A stretch of DNA of 64,000 nt, taken from Microbulbifer hydrolyticus (GTDB lineage Bacteria > Pseudomonadota > Gammaproteobacteria > Pseudomonadales > Cellvibrionaceae). Below the pieces are notes generated by a model. The model was not told where the DNA came from. It saw only the letters and a program-made list of their open reading frames with translations, and did no database searches. The DNA lies in NCBI RefSeq assembly GCF_009931115.1, contig NZ_CP047491.1:558001-622000 (forward strand), in the 5' to 3' direction. The translations under genes and the position numbers were made by a program. Of the stretch, positions 37,667 to 45,127 are shown in pieces (positions within the stretch are counted from its first letter, which is position 1; the number at the start of each line of letters is the position of its first letter).

Positions 37667-39862
37667 TCAGAAAAAGCAACGCCCGCCCCAACGGAACTGG
37701 CAGGTTGCGGTTACCTCGCGGGTTACCGAGTGACTGGCACCATCGTTGTCGGTGACGGTCAGGGTGACACGGTAAGTACCGTTCTGGGTGTACTCGTGGC
37801 TCGGGTTTTGTGCATTAGAGCTGCCGCCATCCCCAAAATCCCACGACCAGCTCTGAATGGTTCCATCACTATCCGAACTGTTATCGGTAAAGCTGGCAGT
37901 GGAACGGCTTATCGACACAGTAAAGTCGGCCTCCGGTGGCGCGTTTTCCGCTGGATCAGAAACCGTGACCTGCCGGCTGATGGAGTCGGTGGCATTTTCA
38001 TTGTCAGTGACTGTCAGCGTCACGGTATAGGTGTCTGGGGAAGCGAAGTTGTGTGAAGGGTTCTGTGCGCTGGAACTGGTGCCATCACCAAACTCCCAGC
38101 GCCATGAATTGACGGTGCCATCGCTGTCGCTGCTGGTGTCGGTAAAGTCCACACCCAGGCCACTGGTGGTGAAATCAAATCCCGCATCCGGGGCCTGGTT
38201 CTGTACCGGGCCTGAAATGTCGAACGACTGCCTGCTGCTGTCGCTGGCATCCTCGTCGTCAGTGACCGTCAGCGTTACCTCGTAGGTCCCACCGCTGGCA
38301 TACGTATGCTCTGGACTCTGTTGGGCGGATGTATTGCCATCGCCAAAGTCCCACGCCCACCGGGTGATGTTACCGTCGCTATCCCCGCTCTGGTCCGTGC
38401 AGCTGAGAGTCAACGCGTCGGAGGTACAGCCAAACTGGGCGGTGGGCGGTCGATTGCCGCCACTGACCGCATCCAGCGCGGCGCGCGCATCAATGATTCC
38501 CGCTCCGCAGCCGCCACTGCAACTGCCGGGAACCGCACGCGCGGTGTCCTGTATTGCCTGGATGACCTGATTTGGCGACAGCGCGGGATTCGCCTGGTAC
38601 AGCAGGGCCGCTACGCCAGCGACATGGGGGGCGGCCATGCTGGTGCCCTGGTAGTGCCGGTAGGTTTCTCCGACAGGACCCTGTGAGCCACTGTTGAGCG
38701 TGGAGAGAATTCCGTTGGCGGTCGTATTGGTCTCTCCGCCGGGTGCACTGATCTCCACGGAATCGCCGTAATTGGAATAGCTGGCGCGGTTCCCCTGGCG
38801 GTCTGTGGCGGCTACGGTGACCACGCCATTACAGTTTGCCGGGGCGTAATTCGCGGCGTCGGCATTGCTGTTGCCGGCGGCAATAACCACCGTTGTGCCA
38901 TTGGCGCGCGCGGTATCAATCGCGCTCTGCATGGCCGCGCCGCAACTTCCCTGTCCGCCGAGACTCAGATTGATGACCTGGGCCGGATTTGCATTGGCCG
39001 GCACGCCGGAAACTGTGCCGCCTGAGCTCCACACGATGGCATCAATGATATCCGAGGTGTAGCCGCCGCATTTTCCCAGTACCCGCGCGACCAGGACTTT
39101 GGCCCCCGGGGCAATGCCGGCCACACCCTGGCCATTGCCGGTAACTGCGGCGATGGTGCCCGCGACGTGGGTGCCGTGCCAGCTGCTGTTGCGCGGCTGG
39201 GACGGGTTGAAGAACCCGCACTCCCAGGCATCGAGCCAGTCACCGGGGTCGCTGGGGTCGTTATCACGGCCATTGCCGTCATTGGCGACCGCTGTGTCAC
39301 CGATAAAGTCATAGCCGCGAATCACATTGGCATTCAGGTCCGAGTGATCGGTAATGCCCGTATCGATGACCGCGACCACGACACCGCTACCGTCGTGCGT
39401 ATCCCAGGCGGTTTCCAGGTTGATGCCACCGGTGGCTTCGAAGTAATGCCACTGTTCGCTGTAGCGACTGTCGTTCGGCACGGCCGTATGTTGCATCATG
39501 CGGTCGACTTCCACGGACAGCACCCCAGGTTGTTTCTCCAGCGTGCGGATCAGCTGTTGTAGTGCGTTTTCCGGCAAGCGTTGTTGCAAGCGCAATACGT
39601 CAAACTCGCCACCGAAAAGGCTGCGGCGATAGCGTAAATCTGCGCCGGCAATACGGGAAAGGGCTGCCGCGGTATCGCGGTGGTCGCGACCGGAGCTGGC
39701 GGAGGTCATTCGCAGTATCAGCTGCTGTGGCAGTTGGCCGGGAGTGATTTCCGGTTCAGCTGGCCAGGGTTGTGCGGAACTGTTGGCCGTGACAAGAAGA
39801 GCAAGCCAGCAACCAATGCCGGCTAACGAGGAAAAAGAGCGAGTCAATCCAGAGGCAATCAC
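37667..39862 (-). CDS. secreted subtilisin-like protease with three PKD modules
   Basis: 731 residues. Signal peptide to about 30, I9-like propeptide (about 45-125), then a peptidase S8 domain (about 140-465) with Asp 167 in VIDTG, His 229 in HGTHVAG and Ser 408 in GTSMAAPH. Three PKD modules follow (about 470-555, 556-645 and 646-725), each with a WxFGDG core. The C-terminus CQFRWGGRCFF has two Cys that may form a small loop. PKD modules aid binding to insoluble protein such as collagen. Likely an extracellular general protease. The start at ATG 39862 gives the signal peptide. Confidence 0.93.
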   Translation of the reverse strand: MIASGLTRSFSSLAGIGCWLALLVTANSSAQPWPAEPEITPGQLPQQLILRMTSASSGRDHRDTAAALSRIAGADLRYRRSLFGGEFDVLRLQQRLPENALQQLIRTLEKQPGVLSVEVDRMMQHTAVPNDSRYSEQWHYFEATGGINLETAWDTHDGSGVVVAVIDTGITDHSDLNANVIRGYDFIGDTAVANDGNGRDNDPSDPGDWLDAWECGFFNPSQPRNSSWHGTHVAGTIAAVTGNGQGVAGIAPGAKVLVARVLGKCGGYTSDIIDAIVWSSGGTVSGVPANANPAQVINLSLGGQGSCGAAMQSAIDTARANGTTVVIAAGNSNADAANYAPANCNGVVTVAATDRQGNRASYSNYGDSVEISAPGGETNTTANGILSTLNSGSQGPVGETYRHYQGTSMAAPHVAGVAALLYQANPALSPNQVIQAIQDTARAVPGSCSGGCGAGIIDARAALDAVSGGNRPPTAQFGCTSDALTLSCTDQSGDSDGNITRWAWDFGDGNTSAQQSPEHTYASGGTYEVTLTVTDDEDASDSSRQSFDISGPVQNQAPDAGFDFTTSGLGVDFTDTSSDSDGTVNSWRWEFGDGTSSSAQNPSHNFASPDTYTVTLTVTDNENATDSISRQVTVSDPAENAPPEADFTVSISRSTASFTDNSSDSDGTIQSWSWDFGDGGSSNAQNPSHEYTQNGTYRVTLTVTDNDGASHSVTREVTATCQFRWGGRCFF

Positions 39863-40003
39863 AACTGCGTCCTTGCATGGTCGGCGCGAAAACCTTGCGC
39901 GAAAGGCCTGCGCACCGGTTGGGTCTCAGCGCCTTCCTGGCGCAACCTTTTTTTAAGACTAGCAGGTTAGCTTTGGAGATCCTGGGGAGCGGGCAATCGA
40001 TCG

Positions 40004-40212
40004 TCAGGCAGGTAGTGGTTGCGGGTTATGGGAAAGGTGGGTCAGATCGCTGATCACACAGTTGCGGCCGGCAGCTTTGGCGCGATACAGCAGACCATCC
40101 GCCTAATTGATCGCCTGAAAGATATGATGGTGCACCAGGCAATCAGGAATATACTGCCCAGCATCGCACTGGTGAACAGCATGGAAATGAAAATATAGTC
40201 TGTCGCCGCCAT
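40004..40212 (-). pseudogene. internally deleted diguanylate cyclase (GGDEF) gene
   Basis: Two joined pieces are visible. From ATG 40212 the frame reads a hydrophobic N-terminus (MAATDYIFISMLFTSAMLG and on to about residue 40), as in membrane-bound GGDEF proteins. It runs through the junction and stops at 40054. In another frame, 40103 down to 40006 reads ADGLLYRAKAAGRNCV, the end of a GGDEF domain (ADxALYxAKxxGRN), preceded by a stop codon. The GG[D/E]EF core is gone. The 415-base gap 39863-40277 contains nothing else that I can name. Confidence 0.6.
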
Positions 40213-40277
40213 GGCCTATTCTCTGGGAGCTATTCCTTTCCGAACCATTTCAATAGCTCGCTCTCCGGTGATCGGTA

Positions 40278-41096
40278 TCATCCGCGAATAAACTGAGACT
40301 TTCTGATCCAGTGCTTGCCACGGTAACTGCGTGTTGGTGCGGAGGTGGTTTTGGCCCAGAAGAAATCCCGGTTGAACTGGAATTCCACCTCGTAACCCTC
40401 GGCCAGAGCGGCCAGGGGCATCGCCTGCCAGTTGGACTGGCGGCGTTTGCTGGTTGCTTCCAGCAGGTATTCGGTGTTGTTCACAATGGCTACCACCCAG
40501 GCATGCCCTTCGCCCTTGTGGGTGCCCAGGGCAACCCGCGCATCAACCCCCAGGTTGATCAGCCAGTCGGCGAGTAAAATTGCGTGGTCCTCGCAATCGC
40601 CGCGTTTCTGGTAGTACGCCTGACGGGAGGTCTGCCAGATATCCGCAAGGCCCGCATACTGCAGGTGGTCGTACTGATACTCTTTGCGGATCGCCAGTGT
40701 ATATAGCGGTACCCAGAGATCTTTGGTTTCAAACGGCTGGAATCCCACCAGGTAGCTGTTGGCAAAGTGATGGAGTTTGTCCAGGCCGCGTGCCGAGGCC
40801 GTCACCGACTCCAGCCCCTGCCAGTTCCAGACGGAGATATAGCTGCTCTCCTGTTCGGAACGCTTGCCGACCGCCTGCTGCACCATGGATTCGGTGAGTG
40901 GAGAGCTACTTCCTGTCACCAATACAGAGCCGCGCTGATCGTCCTTTGTATCCTGGGACGTGTCAGGATTGCGATTCGACGCCCTTTTTAACGGCTTCAG
41001 GATGCTTTTTTCCTGTTGTGACGGTTGCTGCTGCACAATCAATTCCGGCAGCATCAACGCCATGCCAAGCAATACGCCTGCCAGTAGCATACGCAC
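40278..41096 (-). CDS. transglutaminase-like cysteine protease-fold protein, exported
   Basis: 272 residues. An N-terminal hydrophobic stretch (residues 2-20) could be a signal or anchor. A polar linker extends to about 80. The transglutaminase-like core reads KRGDCEDHAILLADWLINLGVDARVALG with Cys 168, and GEGHAWVVA with His 198. An acidic residue in YLLEATSK may complete the triad. Related bacterial proteins include peptidases and amidases acting on cell-surface protein, but the substrate is unknown. It is followed after 11 bases (upstream on the minus strand) by the DUF350 gene, so the two are probably one operon. Confidence 0.8.
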   Translation of the reverse strand: MRMLLAGVLLGMALMLPELIVQQQPSQQEKSILKPLKRASNRNPDTSQDTKDDQRGSVLVTGSSSPLTESMVQQAVGKRSEQESSYISVWNWQGLESVTASARGLDKLHHFANSYLVGFQPFETKDLWVPLYTLAIRKEYQYDHLQYAGLADIWQTSRQAYYQKRGDCEDHAILLADWLINLGVDARVALGTHKGEGHAWVVAIVNNTEYLLEATSKRRQSNWQAMPLAALAEGYEVEFQFNRDFFWAKTTSAPTRSYRGKHWIRKSQFIRG

Positions 41097-41107
41097 GGTA
41101 AAAAGCC

Positions 41108-41347
41108 TCAGCCCTTGAGGCCAAAGGAAATGATCAGGGCCACGAACACAAGGATCGTGGAGGCAAAGATGGCCACGGCGATATTGCCGTTCTTCAGCTC
41201 CGCCTCGATATCCACATGCTTGAGTAATTTCTTATCGATAATCAGCAATGCCAGCATGCCAATCAGCAGTGCCAGCAGGGTGTACAGAAGGTTCAGGCCG
41301 AGGTTGAACAGTGTTGCGGTAAGGAATTCAGATTGCACGTTTTTCAT
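41108..41347 (-). CDS. DUF350 small membrane protein
   Basis: 79 residues with two to three hydrophobic helices (about 14-37 and 56-77) and a charged loop between (DKKLLKHVDIEAELKNGN). The segment IEAELKNGNIAVAIFASTILV is the DUF350/UPF0719 pattern. E. coli YjfL is a relative. Function is unknown; members often sit beside membrane-stress or surface-modifying genes. It is the first gene of a likely two-gene operon with the transglutaminase-like gene. Confidence 0.78.
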   Translation of the reverse strand: MKNVQSEFLTATLFNLGLNLLYTLLALLIGMLALLIIDKKLLKHVDIEAELKNGNIAVAIFASTILVFVALIISFGLKG

Positions 41348-41534
41348 CCATGTAGATCATTCGCGCGCAATTAGATCACAACACACAATGATTTTCCGCT
41401 GCGTGCCGCTAAACACTGACAATATTTCGGTAAGTCAGGTGTACAACACTTATGCCCAGCCGGTGATTAGGGATGGGGTTCGACGGGTAATCGCCAGGTA
41501 CTCCATTAATGAAATTGTCTCCAGCCGGGAGATA

Positions 41535-41831
41535 ATGAACACACAGGTGGCCAACTGGCTGCTGGACCGAACCCTCGTCATCCGTTTTCTCGCCCTGCTG
41601 CTTTTTATCTGGGTACTGGTCGGCTTCAATTCCAATGCCCCGAAGCTGGTATTGCAGCCGGATTGTTCTGCAGAGCAGAAGGCCAGAGAGAGGGCACTGC
41701 AGGTGGAATCCGGGGCGGTGGAAAACTTTGCTCCAAAAATGCGCAAGGCAGAGGAAACCAGTGCGCATCTGGAGTCATTAAGAGACGAGCAGCAGGCTGA
41801 AGTTACAGGCGAAGAAACGCCTGACTCATAA
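41535..41831 (+). CDS. small single-pass membrane protein, function unknown
   Basis: 98 residues. ATG 41535 has GGGAGA five bases upstream. One hydrophobic helix lies at about residues 12-31, followed by a polar, Glu/Gln/Ala-rich tail (coiled-coil-like, about 45-90). No family recognised. The frame is open upstream to 41388 and the extra residues there (VIRDGVRRVIARYSINEIVSS) resemble part of an SPFH/prohibitin domain, so a longer start or a gene fusion remnant is possible. Confidence 0.55.
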   Translation: MNTQVANWLLDRTLVIRFLALLLFIWVLVGFNSNAPKLVLQPDCSAEQKARERALQVESGAVENFAPKMRKAEETSAHLESLRDEQQAEVTGEETPDS

Positions 41832-41859
41832 AACGTAGCGGGTTTCAGGTGAATGAGAT

Positions 41860-41874
41860 TTTAGCAGGTATTTT
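41860..41874. repeat. 15-base repeat, copy A
   Basis: TTTAGCAGGTATTTT occurs here and identically at 44683-44697. Its first ten bases occur a third time at 44984-44993. On the opposite strand it reads ACCTGCTAAA, containing an extended minus-10-like TGCTAAAAT. Confidence 0.5.
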
Positions 41875-41936
41875 TGTTGGGAACGGGTTCTGCCCTGAGT
41901 AGACTTCCGAACACGTTGGAAGAGGAGGTGTTTTCC

Positions 41937-42317
41937 ATGCGTTATTTAATACCTGTAGTACTGTTTTGTTCGCTCTCTGGTGTCGCCATGGCACAGCAAC
42001 CGATGGCTCAGCTCCCGGCTGGCGCTTCGGAAGTGCAGATCATGGGTAAGACTTACTGGCACAGTGGCGATAACTTCTATCAGTTCAATGAGAACACCGG
42101 TATGTTCTATGAAGTTCCTCAGCCCACAGTGCAGGCGCATAAGGATCGTGCATCTCAGGCGCACCAGTCTGTGGTAGCCCAGCCTGGCCCGGGTGTGACA
42201 GCTGACCAGATTGAAGGCTGTCGTAATGCCGCGGCGGATAAATCCAATGCGGTGCCTAACCGAGGCAGTGAGGTGTACATTAACGAATACAACAGCTGTA
42301 TTCGCGACCTTCAGTAA
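41937..42317 (+). CDS. small exported protein, DUF6515-like
   Basis: 126 residues with a signal peptide (1-18, ending AMA). The mature part has VQIMGKTYWHSGDNFYQFNENTGMFYEV, the short aromatic strand pair found in small periplasmic proteins of the DUF6515 kind, then a Gln/Ala-rich linker and a C-terminal part with two Cys. Function unknown. ATG 41937 has GAGGAGG upstream, a strong ribosome site; upstream frame to 41874 is unlikely. A strong terminator follows. Confidence 0.72.
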   Translation: MRYLIPVVLFCSLSGVAMAQQPMAQLPAGASEVQIMGKTYWHSGDNFYQFNENTGMFYEVPQPTVQAHKDRASQAHQSVVAQPGPGVTADQIEGCRNAAADKSNAVPNRGSEVYINEYNSCIRDLQ

Positions 42318-42343
42318 CCAGTGACTTTTAGACTCGAAGGTGG

Positions 42344-42378
42344 AAAAGGATTACCGGTATCCCGGTAATCCTTTTTTT
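42344..42378 (+). terminator. intrinsic terminator
   Basis: AAAAGGATTACCGG (42344-42357) pairs with CCGGTAATCCTTTT (42362-42375) over a TATC loop, followed by more T residues. Confidence 0.92.
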
Positions 42379-42422
42379 ATGTCCGTATTTTTTTCTCTCG
42401 TACCCTTTGCTTCTGACCCTGA

Positions 42423-42821
42423 TTAATAGGCTCCACGAATCAGCTCGATGCCGGGCTCAATGGCGCGCCGCCAGGCCTGTGCTATGGCGTCATCAAATTG
42501 CGGGTCATGTGCGCGCAGCGTTGCCAGAAGTGCGTCCAGCCAAAGTCCATACCACTCAGGGCGTATCCCGTAGCCCTTGCGTGAGTGGCTGCATCCAAGC
42601 GCCTGCAATTTGGTGTCCGGCATACCGCGGGCGTGCAGTACCAGTTGCATGATGCCATTGCGCAGAAGGTGCCGCTGGGCGGGCATGTCGGTGTCTTTGA
42701 ACAGGGCCCGAATCTCCTCGGAGCTACCCATAAAACGGTCGTAAAAATCGATGAAAAAACTCTCGCGGTTGCAGCAGCGGCCGTAACTCTGAAACACGAT
42801 ATCGCTGTCGGCATTTCCCAT
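42423..42821 (-). CDS. single-domain globin
   Basis: 132 residues with an all-helical globin pattern. FFIDFYDRFMGSSEEIRALF covers helices B to E. The candidate proximal His 79 lies in GCSHSRKGYGI, and EWYGLWLDALLATLR forms helix G. Related bacterial globins bind oxygen or act in nitric oxide handling or sensing; no partner domain is present here. The ATG at 42821 is used. It is monocistronic between two convergent or tandem units with no clear functional link. Confidence 0.75.
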   Translation of the reverse strand: MGNADSDIVFQSYGRCCNRESFFIDFYDRFMGSSEEIRALFKDTDMPAQRHLLRNGIMQLVLHARGMPDTKLQALGCSHSRKGYGIRPEWYGLWLDALLATLRAHDPQFDDAIAQAWRRAIEPGIELIRGAY

Positions 42822-42951
42822 GGCCGTGGCTCCCCTGACGTTTGTTATCCCTGAGGATTGTGGAAAACAGGTGACCGCGGATTCTAATGCGGGTGCTGGG
42901 TTGAAGATTGATGTAAATCAAGTCGACGGAGTGAGGGTGTGAGCCGGGAAT

Positions 42952-42978
42952 AAAAAAGGGGGCCGGAAGGCCCCCTTT
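42952..42978 (-). terminator. terminator of the second subtilase gene
   Basis: AAAGGGGGCC (42955-42964), loop GGAA, GGCCCCCTTT (42969-42978). On the minus strand the stem runs into TTTTTT. Confidence 0.9.
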
Positions 42979-42997
42979 GGAATCTGCGTGCGCAGGG

Positions 42998-44569
42998 TTA
43001 CTGCGTGCAGTTTTTGCCTTTGCAGGGCTTGCCGCCGCCGCTGCCGCCGCCGCTGCTGCCACCGGAGCTGCTGCCGCCGCCACAACCATTGGCGGTGAGG
43101 TAGTCCACCGCATCTTTGGCCTGAACCAGGCCATAGCCATAGGCGTTGTCACGTCCCGCAGCACCCAGGTCTTCCGCGGTGCTGGTCATCGCCGCGCGAA
43201 TTTCGCTGGCGCTACAGCTGGGGAAGTGACTCCACACCAGTGCGGTTACGCCGGCAACGTGGGGCGTCGCCATGGAAGTGCCGTTGTAGTAGGCGTAGTC
43301 ACTGGGTTCGATGACCAGGTTGGCACTGCTGCCCAGCTGGCCGAGAAGCGCCGCGCCGTCGGTATCGGAAATGCCCGCAGACGGAATACCGGTCGCGACA
43401 CCGCCCATGGTCCCAAACAGCATGCCGGGTTCATTGTTGTAGATCACTGCGGCGATACCACCGCCGGCCTCACAGGACTGCACTTTTTCGGCAAAGCTGA
43501 TGTTGCCGCGGGAGATCAGACAGACCTGGCCGGTAGCGCCAGTACAGGCGGATTCGCCCAGGCCACAATCCACCAGGTTGCCGGTGACATCGCCTTGCGG
43601 GCTCTCATCCATTCCGGCCGCTTCAATGGCATTGCCACCGACGGTGAGGCTGGTGGACAGGCCCGCGCCTACCGGCACGGAAGACAGCACATCGACACCG
43701 GGGCCGGAGAGTTCAACCTGATCGGTCTGCTGGGAGAAGTCGGCAACGACTTTGTTGCTGTCGATGGCCGCTACCGACACCACGGCATCGTAAGAGGCCG
43801 GGTAGGAGTGACGGGTGTTGCCGTCGTTACCGGCCGCTGCGATGGAGAGGATGTTCTGGTTGGCGTAGAGGTCGGCAAAAGCCTGTTCCTCGGTGCGGGA
43901 CTTGAAGGTACCGCCGAGGCTCATATTGATCACGCTGGCGCCGTTACTGGCGCACTCGTCGGCCGCGGCTACCAGTGAAGAGGAGTAGGCCCAGCCGTCT
44001 GCGCCGAATACCTTGACGATATGCAGGTTGAGGTTGCCGTTGGGGTTCACCCCGACCACGCCCACACCATTACTGATCGCGGCGATGGTACCGGCCACAT
44101 GGGTGCCGTGATGGTTTTCATCGGTGTACCAGTTGCCGGTGCCGGAATCGAAGTTGCCGGTGACGTTATTGCCGGACAGGTCTTCGTGGGCGATGTCGTA
44201 GCCGGAGTCGATGATGCACACGGTCTGGTTGCCGGCCATGGCGTCGCTGACCTGGTCCGCCTGAACCATGGGAATGCCGAAGGGTACGGTTTCCGCCATC
44301 GGGTAGCGTTTAACGTCCTGCTCCACGTATTCCACATTGGGGTTGTTGCGCATGGCGGTGAGGGCCTTGGATGGCAGGTTGGCTGCCATTGCGTTGCGCT
44401 TGTTCAGCGCCAGTGCCGAGCGGCCACCGTTCTTCTCCATCATCGCTGTGACAGCCGGGCCTTTTCCCTCTTTGAATTTGACAATGTAGCGGTCGTCGTC
44501 GGCACTGGCCTGGGTTGAAATGGCCAGTGCAAGAATGCTCGCGCACAGGGCTGGAAGGGTTCTGGTCAT
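42998..44569 (-). CDS. secreted subtilisin-like protease with PA domain
   Basis: 523 residues. Signal peptide to about 23, I9-type propeptide (about 26-90), then an S8 domain with Asp 121 in IIDSG, His 154 in HHGTHVAG and Ser 432 in NGTSMATPH. A protease-associated (PA) insertion lies between His and Ser (about 310-410, with CLISRGNISFAEKV). The C-terminus is a Gly/Ser-rich tail ending KPCKGKNC, which may form a disulfide-closed end or a sorting signal. Likely an extracellular protease. ATG 44569. Its promoter region carries the repeated ACCTGCTAAA motif. Confidence 0.93.
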   Translation of the reverse strand: MTRTLPALCASILALAISTQASADDDRYIVKFKEGKGPAVTAMMEKNGGRSALALNKRNAMAANLPSKALTAMRNNPNVEYVEQDVKRYPMAETVPFGIPMVQADQVSDAMAGNQTVCIIDSGYDIAHEDLSGNNVTGNFDSGTGNWYTDENHHGTHVAGTIAAISNGVGVVGVNPNGNLNLHIVKVFGADGWAYSSSLVAAADECASNGASVINMSLGGTFKSRTEEQAFADLYANQNILSIAAAGNDGNTRHSYPASYDAVVSVAAIDSNKVVADFSQQTDQVELSGPGVDVLSSVPVGAGLSTSLTVGGNAIEAAGMDESPQGDVTGNLVDCGLGESACTGATGQVCLISRGNISFAEKVQSCEAGGGIAAVIYNNEPGMLFGTMGGVATGIPSAGISDTDGAALLGQLGSSANLVIEPSDYAYYNGTSMATPHVAGVTALVWSHFPSCSASEIRAAMTSTAEDLGAAGRDNAYGYGLVQAKDAVDYLTANGCGGGSSSGGSSGGGSGGGKPCKGKNCTQ

Positions 44570-44682
44570 CTTTTGATTGCTCCAGTTTGGGCTGGTACTT
44601 CTTATTGTTAATGGTGTGATGTTGGCTGACTGCTGCCTGATACCCCTGCAAACGGGTACTGGCGTACAACCGGTGCAGAAAA

Positions 44683-44697
44683 TTTAGCAGGTATTTT
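44683..44697. repeat. 15-base repeat, copy B
   Basis: Identical to 41860-41874. On the minus strand the sequence ACCTGCTAAATT lies about 115 bases upstream of the subtilase start and contains an extended minus-10-like TGCTAAATT. Confidence 0.5.
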
Positions 44698-44983
44698 CGC
44701 GGCCGGAATTACCCGCTGACAACAATGTGCACTCCACTGCAAAAAGATGTATTCGGGAGGGAAACGGTGACAGCTTGATTGAGGGAGTTCCGTGCTGGTT
44801 CGTTGTTGGCGGCCTGGAGAATCGGCGGGCCAGGGTGCGGCGCGTTACCGGATGCGAGGATAGTGGCGGGCGAGTTCGATATTTTCCGATCGAACAAAAA
44901 AACGAAGAAAAATCTGTTTAAAAAATATTCTCCCTCCGTGGTTGAGCGTGCGGAAAATCAGGAAAACGTATAGAAAACAAAGA

Positions 44984-44993
44984 TTTAGCAGGT
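44984..44993. repeat. 10-base partial copy of the same repeat
   Basis: TTTAGCAGGT, identical to the first ten bases of the two longer copies at 41860 and 44683. Confidence 0.4.
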
Positions 44994-45038
44994 TTGTGAG
45001 TACTTAGTTTCTTTGTTGAACCAAAAACCGAACAAATA

Positions 45039-45066
45039 TTCCATTTTGTGTGCTTCTCTGTAGAAT
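45039..45066 (+). promoter_or_regulatory. candidate promoter of the amine oxidase gene
   Basis: TTCCAT (45039-45044) and TAGAAT (45061-45066) with a 16-base spacer, about 60 bases before ATG 45128. The minus-10 match is good, the minus-35 is weak. Confidence 0.4.
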
Positions 45067-45127
45067 GGCGTGAAAAATAACTTTTGGGACGTAGTTCCCA
45101 ATTATCACGACTCACAGGAAAATAATC

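Larger units (their letters stand above)
44570..45127. other. 558-base divergent promoter region
   Basis: Lies between the subtilase (minus) and amine oxidase (plus) genes. It contains two copies of TTTAGCAGGT (44683 and 44984, 301 bases apart) and a candidate promoter for the oxidase. No supportable coding frame is present. Confidence 0.6.

Noticed and set aside
41115-41534. The 5' part of a 238-codon plus-strand frame ending at 41831.
   Set aside because: Its first 75 codons are antisense to the DUF350 gene. Only the part from 41535 has a good ribosome site.
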